From positions 60,634 through 124,633 of the forward strand of contig CALWLI010000001.1 of assembly GCA_944381485.1 (NCBI GenBank): DNA of 64,000 nt, read 5' to 3'. The notes under the pieces are model-generated. The model did not search any database. It saw only the letters and a program-made list of their open reading frames with translations, and was not told the DNA's origin. The stretch comes from an uncultured Lachnospiraceae bacterium (lineage in GTDB: Bacteria > Bacillota > Clostridia > Lachnospirales > Lachnospiraceae). Position numbers and translations under genes: made by a program. Shown one piece after another: positions 17,607 to 26,529 of this stretch. Numbering within the stretch: the stretch's first letter is position 1; the number at the start of each line of letters is the position of its first letter.

Positions 17607-20044
17607 AGAGCTGTTATATAGAGAATTTCGGAATACTCTCAAAGAGAAGCTTTGAGTTCTCTGAGGGGTTAAATGTCATAGAGGATGACAACGGAAGGGG
17701 AAAGACCACACTTTCCGTGTTTATAAAGTCCATGTTTTACGGAATGGAATACTCTAAAAAAAGAAAACCCGTATCAGAGAGAGAAAGGTACCTCCCTTGG
17801 CAGGGCGGAAACTATGGAGGGAGGCTCAGCTTTTCCATAAACGGAAATGAGTATGAGATAACACGCTTTTTCGGCAAGAAGAAGGATGAGGATGAATTTG
17901 AATTGAGGGAAAAGGGCTCCGGAAAGCCAAGCACCGACTACTCCGAGAACATTGGCGAGGAGATATTCGGCATAGATGAGGACTCCTTTGAGAGAAGCAT
18001 ATTCATAAGCCTTTCAGGAAAGACTCCCGCCATGCAGGACAGCATAAATGCGAAGCTGGGAAATCTTATAGACAACACAGACGACATCAACAACTATGCC
18101 TCCGCCATTGAAAGACTCTCGGAACTTGCAAAAAGCCTTAAGCCCTTGAGAGAGGGTGGCGAGGAAAAGCTCATAAAAAAATATGAGAATGAGAGAGATA
18201 AGAGGAAGAGAGAGATAAATGATGCTGTCTTGGCTGAAGAAAAAGGCAGAGAGACAGCAGAGCATATATCGGAGCTTAAGGAAGAGAAAAAAAGACTGGA
18301 TGAGGAGCTTTCGGAGAATAATGAGAGAATGAAGCTTGCAGCCCTGAGAGACAGGTTCAGAATGTATGAAAGCCTTAAAAAAACTCTAAGAGAGGATGAA
18401 GAGGACTGTAAAAGACTGGAGGAGTCCTTCGAAAAAAACGTACCCTCAGAGGAGGAGCTTGATGCCTGTGAAAAGAGGGCTGAGGAATACTCTCAGACCG
18501 TAAGAAGGATCAAAGAAATCGGAGAATGCTTCGGCGACTTAAGGGAGATCAATGACCGCATTGAGCTCTTAAAAAGAGAATTTCCCTGTGGATTTCCCGA
18601 TGATGAAGAGATCTCGGAGTACAGAGCCTCCCGAAGAGAGAGGGAGAGAGTGGAGATAGAAGAGAGGGCCCTTAAGCCCTCTGAGGAGGAGCTATCATTC
18701 TTAAAGGAGTATGATAGAGGAGAGGCACAAAATAAGGAGGAAACAGACGAAATCAAAGCCCTGAGGCTTAGAACAGCTTTTAAGGTGACAGCCCTTCTTG
18801 CAGTCACCCTCATAGCCTGCCTCGGTATCTTCGGTGCAGGGGACGGAATAGGGGAGAAACGAGGCATTTTGCTCCTTGCCGTATTTTTATTGATGGCTGC
18901 AGCCTTCTTTTTTACAGGTAGAGCTTACAGAAAGAAAAGCAGGGAGATTGAGGCGATCAGAGAGGAGAGAGAAAGAGAAAATCAGAAACTTGAGATAAGA
19001 TATGAGGCTGTATCTCAAAAGCTGTCCTCCTATGAGAAGTTAAAGGCCGCCAACAGTGAAAGGCTTAAGGAGCTTTTTTCGACGATGGAGAGCTTTGAGA
19101 GAGCCTACGGAAAAAGCAGTCTTGCCTGCCCTCATGAGGAAGGCTTTTTGAGGAAGCTCTCAGAGCTTAAAGATAAACTTGATGAACTTGAGAAGGCAAA
19201 AAAGGACTGTACAGATAAGCTTCTGAGACAGGCGGAATACAAAAAAATGATCGAGGCCTTTTTACTTTCACACGGGAGAAGAGTCGAAGAGGGACAATAC
19301 TTTAAGCTTATATCGGATATGAGAAAGGACAGGGCCCTGCTCCTTGAAAAGAGAGAGGAGGAAAGAAAGAGCAGAGATGAGCTTGAGTCCTTCTCAAAAG
19401 ATAATGATACAGCGCTTCTCGAAAGCCTAGGCGAGGAGAGCTTTTCTTCTCTGGAGGGAACGGATCCTTCAAAAGAGCAAAACCGCCTTATAACCGAGAC
19501 AGAGAGGATAAAACGGAGTATAGAAGATGATGAGGAAAGGCTGGAAGCCATAAGGGAGGTGGCAGACAGAAGGCCGGAGCTTGAGCGAGAGTATGAGGAG
19601 CTCTCGGAAAAGACTGAGCATTTAAAGAAAAAGCATGAGCTTCTGATTGAGACCATGGATCTTCTGTCGGAGGCAAAAAACAACCTGTCCACATCTTACA
19701 TGTATGATATGAGAAAAGCCTTCAACAAATATATTTCAATGCTTGACAACGGAGAACAAAGCTTTAACATAGATAATGACCTTGACATAGAGGTGGAAGG
19801 CGGGGGAAAGAACCGAAAAAGTGAGTACCTCAGCAGGGGATACAGAGATCTGGTGAATATCTGCACAAGATTTGCCCTGATCGATGTGATGTATAAAAAC
19901 GAGAAACCTTTTATAATACTTGACGACCCCTTTGTGAATCTGGATGAGGGCAAGCTTTGTAAAGCTCTTGACTTTATAAAGAAGCTTTCAGAGGAGCGTC
20001 AGGTGATATACTTTGTATGTCATCCTTCAAGGTGTCCCGCGTAA
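17597..20044 (+). CDS. SbcC/YhaN-like SMC-type ATPase with membrane hairpin
   Basis: This 815-residue ATPase has Walker A DDNGRGKTT at residues 30-38. Long Glu/Lys/Arg-rich coiled-coil arms follow, interrupted at about 394-450 by two hydrophobic segments (VTALLAVTLIACLGIF and GILLLAVFLLMAAAFFF). The ABC-type end has a signature-like SRGYRDLVNICTRFALID and Walker B FIILDDPFVNLDEG. Classic SbcC is about 1000 residues or more with a zinc hook; here the predicted membrane hairpin sits at the arm apex instead, as in Bacillus YhaN. It probably works with the upstream nuclease in DNA end processing, possibly at the membrane. It overlaps the upstream gene by 10 bases. Confidence 0.87.
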   Translation: MEIKSCYIENFGILSKRSFEFSEGLNVIEDDNGRGKTTLSVFIKSMFYGMEYSKKRKPVSERERYLPWQGGNYGGRLSFSINGNEYEITRFFGKKKDEDEFELREKGSGKPSTDYSENIGEEIFGIDEDSFERSIFISLSGKTPAMQDSINAKLGNLIDNTDDINNYASAIERLSELAKSLKPLREGGEEKLIKKYENERDKRKREINDAVLAEEKGRETAEHISELKEEKKRLDEELSENNERMKLAALRDRFRMYESLKKTLREDEEDCKRLEESFEKNVPSEEELDACEKRAEEYSQTVRRIKEIGECFGDLREINDRIELLKREFPCGFPDDEEISEYRASRRERERVEIEERALKPSEEELSFLKEYDRGEAQNKEETDEIKALRLRTAFKVTALLAVTLIACLGIFGAGDGIGEKRGILLLAVFLLMAAAFFFTGRAYRKKSREIEAIREERERENQKLEIRYEAVSQKLSSYEKLKAANSERLKELFSTMESFERAYGKSSLACPHEEGFLRKLSELKDKLDELEKAKKDCTDKLLRQAEYKKMIEAFLLSHGRRVEEGQYFKLISDMRKDRALLLEKREEERKSRDELESFSKDNDTALLESLGEESFSSLEGTDPSKEQNRLITETERIKRSIEDDEERLEAIREVADRRPELEREYEELSEKTEHLKKKHELLIETMDLLSEAKNNLSTSYMYDMRKAFNKYISMLDNGEQSFNIDNDLDIEVEGGGKNRKSEYLSRGYRDLVNICTRFALIDVMYKNEKPFIILDDPFVNLDEGKLCKALDFIKKLSEERQVIYFVCHPSRCPA

Positions 20045-20068
20045 ATATTTAATTATCAGGAGAAAAAA

Positions 20069-20983
20069 ATGGTTATAGCAGGTTTGCTTTTTGAGAGGAT
20101 AGGAATGATGTTCATACTCATGTTTTTGGGTATGTTCATGTTCAGAACAGGAAAGATAACAGAAAAGGGCAGTAAGGATATGGGTAATATCCTCATATAT
20201 ATAGTCATACCCGCGGTGGTCATAAAATCCTGCCTCTCGGAATATTCACAGGAAAGGCTTGAGATGTTCTTTTGGTCCTTTGTGTTGGCGGGAGCCTCTC
20301 TTCTTCTCTCCATGGCAGTATGTGCCCTTGTGTTTAAGAAAAATCCCATAGAAAATTTCGGCACATCCTTCTCAAATGCCGGATTTATGTCCATACCTCT
20401 TGTGGAGGCGGTGCTGGGAAGCGAGGCTGTTTTCTATTCGGCACCCCTTGTGGGACTTATGAATATACTTCAGTGGACCTACGGTGTGTATGTCATAACA
20501 AAGGACAGGAGCACTGTGTCTTTAAAAAAGGTGCTCCTTAACCCGGTACTCCTTGCCATGGCAGTGGGAATAATAATATTCGTCCTTCCAATAGAGCTTC
20601 CGAAGGTGGTCACAGGAACTCTTGACATGATAGCGGCGGCAAACGCTCCTCTGGCCATGCTCTGCCTTGGGACCTATCTGGCTCAGACCCGCATAGCTGA
20701 GATATTTACCGACAGGAAGGTGTACCTGAGCTGCCTGTTCAGGCTCATTGTTATCCCTCTCCTCACCATCGCTCTGATGACGCCCTTTCCGGTTTCAGTC
20801 ACTGCAAAGCTGGCCATACTTATGGGAGCGGCGGCACCTGTGGGGATCAATGTGGCAGTCTTTGCCCAGATACACGGAAAGGACTACCCTCAGTCTGTAA
20901 AGAGCATAGTCTTAAGCACCATCTTTTCCATACTGAGCATGCCTGTCATAATCGGCATAGCCGGTACGGTGTGGAGCGTTTAG
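20069..20983 (+). CDS. AEC family transporter (auxin efflux carrier/malate permease type)
   Basis: This 304-residue carrier has about ten membrane segments in two repeats of five. It contains the typical N-terminal TGKITEKGSKDMGNILIYIVIP and the mid-protein NAGFMSIPLVEAVLGSEAVF. Bacterial AEC members move malate, malonate or other anions. It lies 24 bases after the SbcC-like gene but functionally fits the next block better: a LysR regulator, aspartate ammonia-lyase, malic enzyme and fumarase, all handling C4 dicarboxylates. CAGGAG precedes the ATG. Confidence 0.88.
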   Translation: MVIAGLLFERIGMMFILMFLGMFMFRTGKITEKGSKDMGNILIYIVIPAVVIKSCLSEYSQERLEMFFWSFVLAGASLLLSMAVCALVFKKNPIENFGTSFSNAGFMSIPLVEAVLGSEAVFYSAPLVGLMNILQWTYGVYVITKDRSTVSLKKVLLNPVLLAMAVGIIIFVLPIELPKVVTGTLDMIAAANAPLAMLCLGTYLAQTRIAEIFTDRKVYLSCLFRLIVIPLLTIALMTPFPVSVTAKLAILMGAAAPVGINVAVFAQIHGKDYPQSVKSIVLSTIFSILSMPVIIGIAGTVWSV

Positions 20984-20994
20984 CGGTCATCTGA

Positions 20995-21942
20995 TCACAG
21001 GCTTTTGAGGAACTCCTCCATGGCTCTTGTCATGTATCTGCTCTTTTTATAATAAAAATAAATATTTCTCTCATTATCACTGCCCTCAGGCTTAAAGAAA
21101 ACGATCTTTTTGTCCGAGGGTACTTTTTTTATCAGCGTGTCTGTGACAAAGGCTATACCCATTCCGTAGCAGGCTATGTGGTAGGCTGTGATCTGTTGAT
21201 CCAGCTTAAGGAGTATCTTTGGGTGGTGTATGCCTGAGGCGGAGAGGATGATGTCGGAGCGCTCCCTTGTATCGTTTCCCGGCCTCAGCAGAAGGAAGGG
21301 GGCATCCTTAAAGAGGGACAAGTCAAGGGGCTTTGCCGAGGGAGACAGATGACGGTCGTGTCTTATGTCGTCGGCGGTCATAACTATGTCGGAAAGCAAA
21401 TCCCCCTTCTCATCGACCATAGCCTTGGGGACGGCAATGAGAAGATGTTCGGTCCTGAACAGATGCCTTGAGTATATATTTTTCGGAAAGGGATAGTTAT
21501 CTATTACAAGATCAAGATTTCCTGTAAAAAGCAGCCTCTCCAGAGCCTTGGTGTTGGATTCTACCATATTTACTTCCACCTTGGGATATTTTTTCATAAA
21601 ATCAGCAAGCAGAGGGGGAAGTATGTATGAGGAGAAGAGGTTTGTCCCTCCTATTGAGAGATGCCCTGTGCTCAGACCCTCCAGATCGTTCATATAGTTG
21701 CTGAATTCATTCTCCATATCCATGAGCTTTTCAATGCAGTGTATATACTTCTCACCACATTCTGTGAGCTGCAGAGGAGTAGTACTGCGGTCAAATATAG
21801 GAGAACCTATCTTTTTTTCTATTTTCTTTATGACAGCGCTGAGGGAGGGCTGAGTTATATATAAATTTTCAGCAGCTCTGGAAAAACTTCTTGTCTTATA
21901 AACCTCATACACATAATCTTTTCCTTCAAACACAGAAGACAC
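20995..21942 (-). CDS. LysR-family transcriptional regulator
   Basis: This 315-residue protein has an N-terminal winged helix (YKTRSFSRAAENLYITQPS, about residues 14-32) and a periplasmic-binding-like effector domain. It is divergent from aspA. Two inverted repeats in the 127-base intergenic region (21963-21980 and 21988-22007) are its likely binding sites, and the second overlaps the aspA -35. The convergent AEC permease gene ends 11 bases from its stop. It probably senses a C4 dicarboxylate or amino acid; this is inferred from context only. Confidence 0.9.
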   Translation of the reverse strand: MSSVFEGKDYVYEVYKTRSFSRAAENLYITQPSLSAVIKKIEKKIGSPIFDRSTTPLQLTECGEKYIHCIEKLMDMENEFSNYMNDLEGLSTGHLSIGGTNLFSSYILPPLLADFMKKYPKVEVNMVESNTKALERLLFTGNLDLVIDNYPFPKNIYSRHLFRTEHLLIAVPKAMVDEKGDLLSDIVMTADDIRHDRHLSPSAKPLDLSLFKDAPFLLLRPGNDTRERSDIILSASGIHHPKILLKLDQQITAYHIACYGMGIAFVTDTLIKKVPSDKKIVFFKPEGSDNERNIYFYYKKSRYMTRAMEEFLKSL

Positions 21943-21962
21943 CGTCCTTTTAGAGATAATGA

Positions 21963-21980
21963 TATAGATAAATATCTATA
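21963..21980. promoter_or_regulatory. putative LysR-binding inverted repeat 1
   Basis: TATAGATAAATATCTATA is a perfect 7+4+7 inverted repeat of T-N11-A type, 21 bases from the lysR start on the aspA side. Confidence 0.6.
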
Positions 21981-21987
21981 GTTAATA

Positions 21988-22007
21988 TTCAAATATATGT
22001 ATTTGAA
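21988..22007. promoter_or_regulatory. putative LysR-binding inverted repeat 2
   Basis: TTCAAATATATGTATTTGAA is an 8+4+8 perfect inverted repeat that covers five of the six -35 bases of the aspA promoter. Confidence 0.6.
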
Positions 22008-22031
22008 ACAATCTTAGACTAATTTTATAAT
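22003..22031 (+). promoter_or_regulatory. aspA promoter
   Basis: TTGAAA (22003-22008) and TATAAT (22026-22031) are separated by exactly 17 bases, about 40 bases before the aspA start. Confidence 0.8.
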
Positions 22032-22069
22032 TAAGGCAATATATAAAATATACATAAGAGGAGTGTATT

Positions 22070-23518
22070 ATGAGCGAAGAGCAAAACAAATTCAGAACCG
22101 AGCATGATTCTATTGGGGAGAAGCAGGTGCCTATAGACGCCTACTACGGAGTCCAGACCTTGAGGGCATCAGAGAACTTCTACATAACAGGTCTTACCAT
22201 GCATCCTGAGATGATAGTCAGCATTGCCCAGATCAAAAAGGCTGCGGCCATCACAAACTTTGAGGTAGGAAGACTTGAGAAGAAGAAGGCTGAGGCCATA
22301 GTAAGGGCCTGCGATGAGATAATCGAGGGAAAGCTTCATGACCAGTTTATAGTTGACCCCATTCAGGGAGGAGCGGGAACCTCTCTTAACATGAATGCCA
22401 ATGAGGTCATTGCCAACCGTGCCATAGAGATACTTGGGGGAAAGAAGGGAGATTATTCCATCATAAACCCCAACGACCATGTAAACTACGGACAGTCCAC
22501 AAACGACGTATTCCCCTCCTGCGGAAGGATGACAGCAATGAAGCTCCTTCAGAAGGCGAGAGTACAGCTTGAGAGGCTCTATGATGCTCTCATGAAAAAG
22601 AGCGAGGAGTTTGACTCCGTAATAAAGATGGGAAGGACCCAGCTTCAGGACGCCGTTCCCATAAGACTCGGACAGGAGTTCCATGCCTACGGCACAGCTA
22701 TTCAGAGAGATATAAGGCGTTTTGACAATGCTATGCATGAGATGGGAGCCCTGAATATAGGAGGAACAGCTGTAGGAACAGGACTCAACGCTGACGTTCA
22801 GTATTTCAGAAAGGTCGTACAGAACATAGCTCTCGTATCAGGCCTTGACCTTATACAGTCCTTTGACCTTATAGACGCCACCCAGAACCTTGACGGCTAC
22901 GCTTCCGTTTCAGGAACAGTAAAGACCTGTGCTATCAACCTTTCAAAGATGTCAAACGACCTGAGACTTATGTCATCAGGCCCCAGAACAGGAATTGGAG
23001 AGATAAATCTTCCGGCAAAGCAGAACGGATCATCCATAATGCCCGGAAAGGTAAACCCTGTTATTCCCGAGGTCGTAAACCAGGTTGCCTTCAACATTAT
23101 AGGAAACGACATGACCATAGCAATGGCTACAGAGGCAGGACAGCTTGAACTCAACGCCTTCGAGCCCATTATCTTCTACAACCTCTTCCAGTCCGTAGAG
23201 ACCCTTTCATTTGCTGTAAGGACTCTTGTAGACAACTGTATAACAGGTATCACCGCAAATGAGGACAGATGCAGAAACGAAGTCCTCAACAGCGTCGGAA
23301 TAATCACCGCTATCTGCCCTCATGTGGGATATGAGAGAGCTGCAATAGTTGCTAAGGAGGCAATAAAGACAGGTGCTTCCGTGAGAGAGCTTATCCTCAG
23401 AGACAAGCTTTTAACAGAGGAAGAGCTCAATATTATACTTGACCCCTACTCAATGACAGAGCCCGGAATATCCGGAGAGGAGCTTCTTGACAAGAAGGCT
23501 GACGGCGGCTTGTTATAA
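22070..23518 (+). CDS. aspA: aspartate ammonia-lyase (aspartase)
   Basis: This 482-residue member of the fumarase/aspartase superfamily releases ammonia from L-aspartate to give fumarate. Diagnostic aspartase features are GGAGTSLNMNANEVIANRA near residue 103 and NPNDHVNYGQSTNDVFP near 140. The superfamily signature [11 protein letters not shown] is at about 320-330. It is distinguished from the fumarase at 24924 by the AGTS loop instead of GSGTQSN. It is the first gene of an aspA / malic enzyme / fumC run, under a strong promoter with LysR-type operators. GAGGAG lies upstream of the ATG. Confidence 0.92.
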   Translation: MSEEQNKFRTEHDSIGEKQVPIDAYYGVQTLRASENFYITGLTMHPEMIVSIAQIKKAAAITNFEVGRLEKKKAEAIVRACDEIIEGKLHDQFIVDPIQGGAGTSLNMNANEVIANRAIEILGGKKGDYSIINPNDHVNYGQSTNDVFPSCGRMTAMKLLQKARVQLERLYDALMKKSEEFDSVIKMGRTQLQDAVPIRLGQEFHAYGTAIQRDIRRFDNAMHEMGALNIGGTAVGTGLNADVQYFRKVVQNIALVSGLDLIQSFDLIDATQNLDGYASVSGTVKTCAINLSKMSNDLRLMSSGPRTGIGEINLPAKQNGSSIMPGKVNPVIPEVVNQVAFNIIGNDMTIAMATEAGQLELNAFEPIIFYNLFQSVETLSFAVRTLVDNCITGITANEDRCRNEVLNSVGIITAICPHVGYERAAIVAKEAIKTGASVRELILRDKLLTEEELNIILDPYSMTEPGISGEELLDKKADGGLL

Positions 23519-23553
23519 TAATTCGGAAATAATTTGCATATTATAGAGAAACG

Positions 23554-23586
23554 GTATTGCAGCGAGGGAAAAATCGCTGCCGATAC
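23554..23586 (+). terminator. hairpin after aspA, possible weak terminator
   Basis: GTAT-GCAGCGA (23554-23565) pairs with TCGCTGC-ATAC (23574-23586) with an internal bulge. No proper T-run follows, so it may protect mRNA ends rather than terminate. The remaining intergenic sequence to 23654 is AT-rich and could hold a promoter for the malic enzyme. Confidence 0.45.
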
Positions 23587-23654
23587 TGTGAAAAAAGACT
23601 TTTATTGTTGTAAAATATGATTATAAAATAAACTGATTCAGAGAGGTGGATGAA

Positions 23655-24830
23655 ATGGATTACAGTAAAGCAAGCCTTATAATGCATGAGGAGCATCACG
23701 GAAAGATCGAGGTCAATTCAAAGGTGTCTGTGAAGACAAAGGATGACCTCAGCACAGCCTACACACCTGGAGTAGCCGAGCCCTGCAAAAAGATACATGA
23801 GAACGTAAACGACGCTTACAAATATACAGCAAAGGGAAACCTTGTGGCTGTAGTTACAGACGGAACAGCCGTTCTCGGACTTGGAGATATAGGCCCTGAG
23901 GCGGGAATGCCTGTAATGGAGGGAAAGGCAATACTCTTTAAGAGCTTCGGAAATGTGGATGCCTTCCCCATCTGCCTTAACACAAAGAATGTGGATGAGA
24001 TAGTGGAGACTGTAAAGAGGATAGCTCCCACCTTCGGCGGCATCAACCTTGAGGATATATCAGCTCCCAGATGCTTTGAGATCGAGGAGAGACTCAAGGA
24101 GGAACTGGATATCCCGGTATTCCACGATGACCAGCACGGAACCGCTGTAGTATGCCTTGCCGGAATCATAAACGCTTTAAAGATAGTAGGAAAGAAGGCT
24201 GAGGATGTACAGGTAGTCATAAACGGAGCCGGAGCGGCAGGTGTAGCCATCTCAAAGCTTCTCATAAACTACGGAGTAGGAAATGTTATCCTCTGCGACA
24301 GGACAGGAGCTGTGGTAAGGGGCAGGGAGAACATGAATCCTGTCAAGGAAAAGATCGCCGAGATCACAAACAAGAATAATGAGCACGGAAGTCTTGCTGA
24401 TGTTATAAAGGGAAAGGACATATTCCTCGGTGTCTCAGCACCCAACACTCTCACAAAGGAGATGGTAAGCTCAATGGCTAAGGATGCCATCATTTTCGCC
24501 ATGGCAAACCCTGTACCTGAGATAATGCCTGATGACGCAAAGGCTGCAGGAGCAAAGGTCATCGCCACAGGAAGAAGCGATTTCCCCAACCAGATCAACA
24601 ACGTACTTGTATTCCCCGGAATATTCAGAGGAGCTCTTGACGCCCACGCTACAAAGATCACCGAGGAGATGAAGATGGCCGCAGCAAAGGCCATAGCTTC
24701 TCTGGTTGATGAGAAGGAGCTTGACCCTGACTACATCATACCCGATGCTTTTGACAACAGAGTGGCAAAGGTGGTTTCAGAGAGTGTCATGAAGGTGGCA
24801 AAGGAGCAGGGTATCTGCAAAAATATCTAA
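23655..24830 (+). CDS. NAD(P)-dependent malic enzyme (oxaloacetate-decarboxylating malate dehydrogenase)
   Basis: This 391-residue bacterial short-form malic enzyme oxidatively decarboxylates malate to pyruvate. It contains YTPGVAEPCK near the N-terminus, VTDGTAVLGLGDIGPEAGMPVMEGK, the metal/substrate region FHDDQHGTAVV and the Rossmann loop NGAGAAGVA. The start is taken at the ATG 23655, 8 bases after GAGAGG; an in-frame GTG at 23646 overlaps that site and was rejected. With aspA and fumC it completes aspartate to fumarate to malate to pyruvate, giving NADH and CO2. Confidence 0.92.
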   Translation: MDYSKASLIMHEEHHGKIEVNSKVSVKTKDDLSTAYTPGVAEPCKKIHENVNDAYKYTAKGNLVAVVTDGTAVLGLGDIGPEAGMPVMEGKAILFKSFGNVDAFPICLNTKNVDEIVETVKRIAPTFGGINLEDISAPRCFEIEERLKEELDIPVFHDDQHGTAVVCLAGIINALKIVGKKAEDVQVVINGAGAAGVAISKLLINYGVGNVILCDRTGAVVRGRENMNPVKEKIAEITNKNNEHGSLADVIKGKDIFLGVSAPNTLTKEMVSSMAKDAIIFAMANPVPEIMPDDAKAAGAKVIATGRSDFPNQINNVLVFPGIFRGALDAHATKITEEMKMAAAKAIASLVDEKELDPDYIIPDAFDNRVAKVVSESVMKVAKEQGICKNI

Positions 24831-24855
24831 GATTCTGATATAAAATATGAATAAG

Positions 24856-24903
24856 GAGTTTTGACCTCGGCATAAAGCACCAGTCAATGCCGGGTCAAAG
24901 CTC
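24856..24903. terminator. long stem-loop between the malic enzyme and fumC
   Basis: GAGTTTTGACC-CGGCAT (24856-24873) pairs with ATGCCGGGTCAAAGCTC (24887-24903): about 17 bp with one bulge and a G-T pair, 13-base loop. No T-run follows. It may be a transcript-end stabiliser or partial terminator that tunes fumC relative to the malic enzyme. Confidence 0.55.
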
Positions 24904-24923
24904 TTAAATATTGTAGGGAGAAT

Positions 24924-26303
24924 ATGGAGAATATAGAGATGGAATACAGAACAGAGCATGATTCCATGGGAGAGATGAAAGTTCCTGCAGGTGCCTACTG
25001 GGGAGCGCAGACAGAGAGATCTCATGAGAATTTTGTAATAGGAACAGAGACTATGCCGAGGGAGGTCATAAAGGCCTTCTCCATACTTAAAAAGGCTGCC
25101 GCCATCACCAACAACAAGCTCAACAGACTTTCTGATGAGAAGTGCGAGGCCATAAAGGCGGCTTGTGACGAGATATACGAGGGAAAGCTTTGGGATCATT
25201 TCCCTCTGGTAGTCTGGCAGACCGGCTCAGGGACCCAGTCCAATATGAACGTCAATGAGGTGGTTGCAAACAGGGGAAATGAGATCGCAGGATCAAAGCT
25301 TCTCCACCCCAACGATGATGTAAATATGTCTCAGTCCTCAAATGATACCTTCCCCACAGCCATGCACATAGCGGCTGTATCAGAGACCGAGGAGAGACTG
25401 ATACCTGCAGTTGAAAGGCTTATTGAGACCTTTGAGAGGCTTGAGGAGGAAAACAGAGGAGTTATAAAGAGCGGAAGGACTCATCTTCAGGATGCTACCC
25501 CCATAGCCTTCTCCCAGGAGATAAGCGGATGGAGATACATGCTTAAAAATAATCTGGAGGAGATCAGAGCATCTCTCAAATGGCTTTCAAAGCTGGCTCT
25601 TGGAGGCACGGCAGTGGGAACAGGCCTTAACTGTCCCGAAGGCTTTGCCGAGATGGTGGCAAGGGAGGTGTCAGAGCTTACAGGACATGAGTTTGTCACA
25701 GATGAGAACAAATTCCACGCCCTCACCTCAAAGGATGCCTTAAGCTTCGGCCACGGAGCCCTCAAGGCTCTTGCCGCAAATATGATGAAGATAGCAAACG
25801 ATGTCAGATGGCTTGCCAGCGGACCCAGGCTGGGCTTAGGGGAGATAACCATCCCCGCCAATGAGCCGGGATCTTCCATAATGCCGGGAAAAGTAAACCC
25901 CACTCAGTGTGAGGCTGTCACCATGGTGGCTGTACAGGTAATGGGAAATGACGCTGCCGTGGGCTTTGCAGCTTCACAGGGAAATTTTGAGCTCAATGTC
26001 TTTATGCCTGTCATAATATACAACTACCTTCAGTCTGTGAGACTGCTGGCGGACAGCATAGATTCCTTTAACAAGAACTGTGCTTCCGGAATCAAGGCTG
26101 ACAGAGAGAAGATGCATCACAATCTTCACAATTCTCTCATGCTTGTAACCTGTCTTAACCCCTACATAGGCTATGAGAATGCGGCCAAGGTGGCAAAAAA
26201 GGCCTACGCTGAGAACACAAGCCTGAGAGAGGCCTGTGTGGCCCTGGGATTCTTAAGTCCTGAGAGATTTGACGAGGTCTTTAAGCCTGAGGAAATGATC
26301 TGA
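24924..26303 (+). CDS. fumC: class II fumarate hydratase
   Basis: This 459-residue enzyme hydrates fumarate to malate reversibly. It shows the fumarase-type [13 protein letters not shown] near residue 100, [17 protein letters not shown] near 131, [10 protein letters not shown] near 185 and [16 protein letters not shown] near 316. It is clearly paralogous to aspA two genes upstream ([11 protein letters not shown] versus FRTEHDSIGE at the N-terminus), but the active-site loops assign different reactions. It links aspartase to malic enzyme. A near-perfect terminator follows. Confidence 0.94.
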   Translation: MENIEMEYRTEHDSMGEMKVPAGAYWGAQTERSHENFVIGTETMPREVIKAFSILKKAAAITNNKLNRLSDEKCEAIKAACDEIYEGKLWDHFPLVVWQTGSGTQSNMNVNEVVANRGNEIAGSKLLHPNDDVNMSQSSNDTFPTAMHIAAVSETEERLIPAVERLIETFERLEEENRGVIKSGRTHLQDATPIAFSQEISGWRYMLKNNLEEIRASLKWLSKLALGGTAVGTGLNCPEGFAEMVAREVSELTGHEFVTDENKFHALTSKDALSFGHGALKALAANMMKIANDVRWLASGPRLGLGEITIPANEPGSSIMPGKVNPTQCEAVTMVAVQVMGNDAAVGFAASQGNFELNVFMPVIIYNYLQSVRLLADSIDSFNKNCASGIKADREKMHHNLHNSLMLVTCLNPYIGYENAAKVAKKAYAENTSLREACVALGFLSPERFDEVFKPEEMI

Positions 26304-26351
26304 TAAGGGCTTTATCACAGAGGATTTCAGTTTATCTTTTATAAGCTGAAC

Positions 26352-26397
26352 ATACACCCTATTATGAATTAAATTCATAATAGGGTGTATTTTTGTT
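26352..26397 (+). terminator. strong intrinsic terminator after fumC
   Basis: The arms at 26352-26370 (starting ATACACCCTATTATG) and 26372-26390 are perfect complements over 19 bases, followed by TTTTTG. It separates the C4 module from the peptide-transport region. Confidence 0.93.
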
Positions 26398-26414
26398 GAT
26401 ACAAATAAAAAATA

Positions 26415-26444
26415 TTGACAGAAATTACCTTTATAGGTGATAAT
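26415..26444 (+). promoter_or_regulatory. promoter of the dpp-like operon
   Basis: TTGACA (26415-26420) and GATAAT (26439-26444) have 18-base spacing. A leader of about 80 bases follows before the substrate-binding-protein start. Confidence 0.75.
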
Positions 26445-26478
26445 TTAACACAAGTTGTCAGAATGAGAAACTGTATCC

Positions 26479-26500
26479 TGCCGGCTTAAAAGGCGCGGCA
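26479..26500 (+). other. small GC-rich hairpin in the dpp leader
   Basis: TGCCG and CGGCA pair around a GCTT...GGCG interior, about 30 bases before the ATG and just before AAAGGAGG (26513-26520). No known riboswitch class was recognised. Confidence 0.35.
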
Positions 26501-26529
26501 ACCCAAAACCTTAAAGGAGGATAACGCTT

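Noticed and set aside
19132-19692. Ser-rich antisense open frame opposite the SbcC-like gene
   Set aside because: Low-complexity Ser/Leu/Phe composition is what Glu/Lys/Arg-rich coiled-coil codons give on the other strand.
26445-26529. Riboswitch in the dpp leader
   Set aside because: The GC-rich hairpin at 26479-26500 resembles no class I can name and is too small to call; kept only as an unexplained hairpin.
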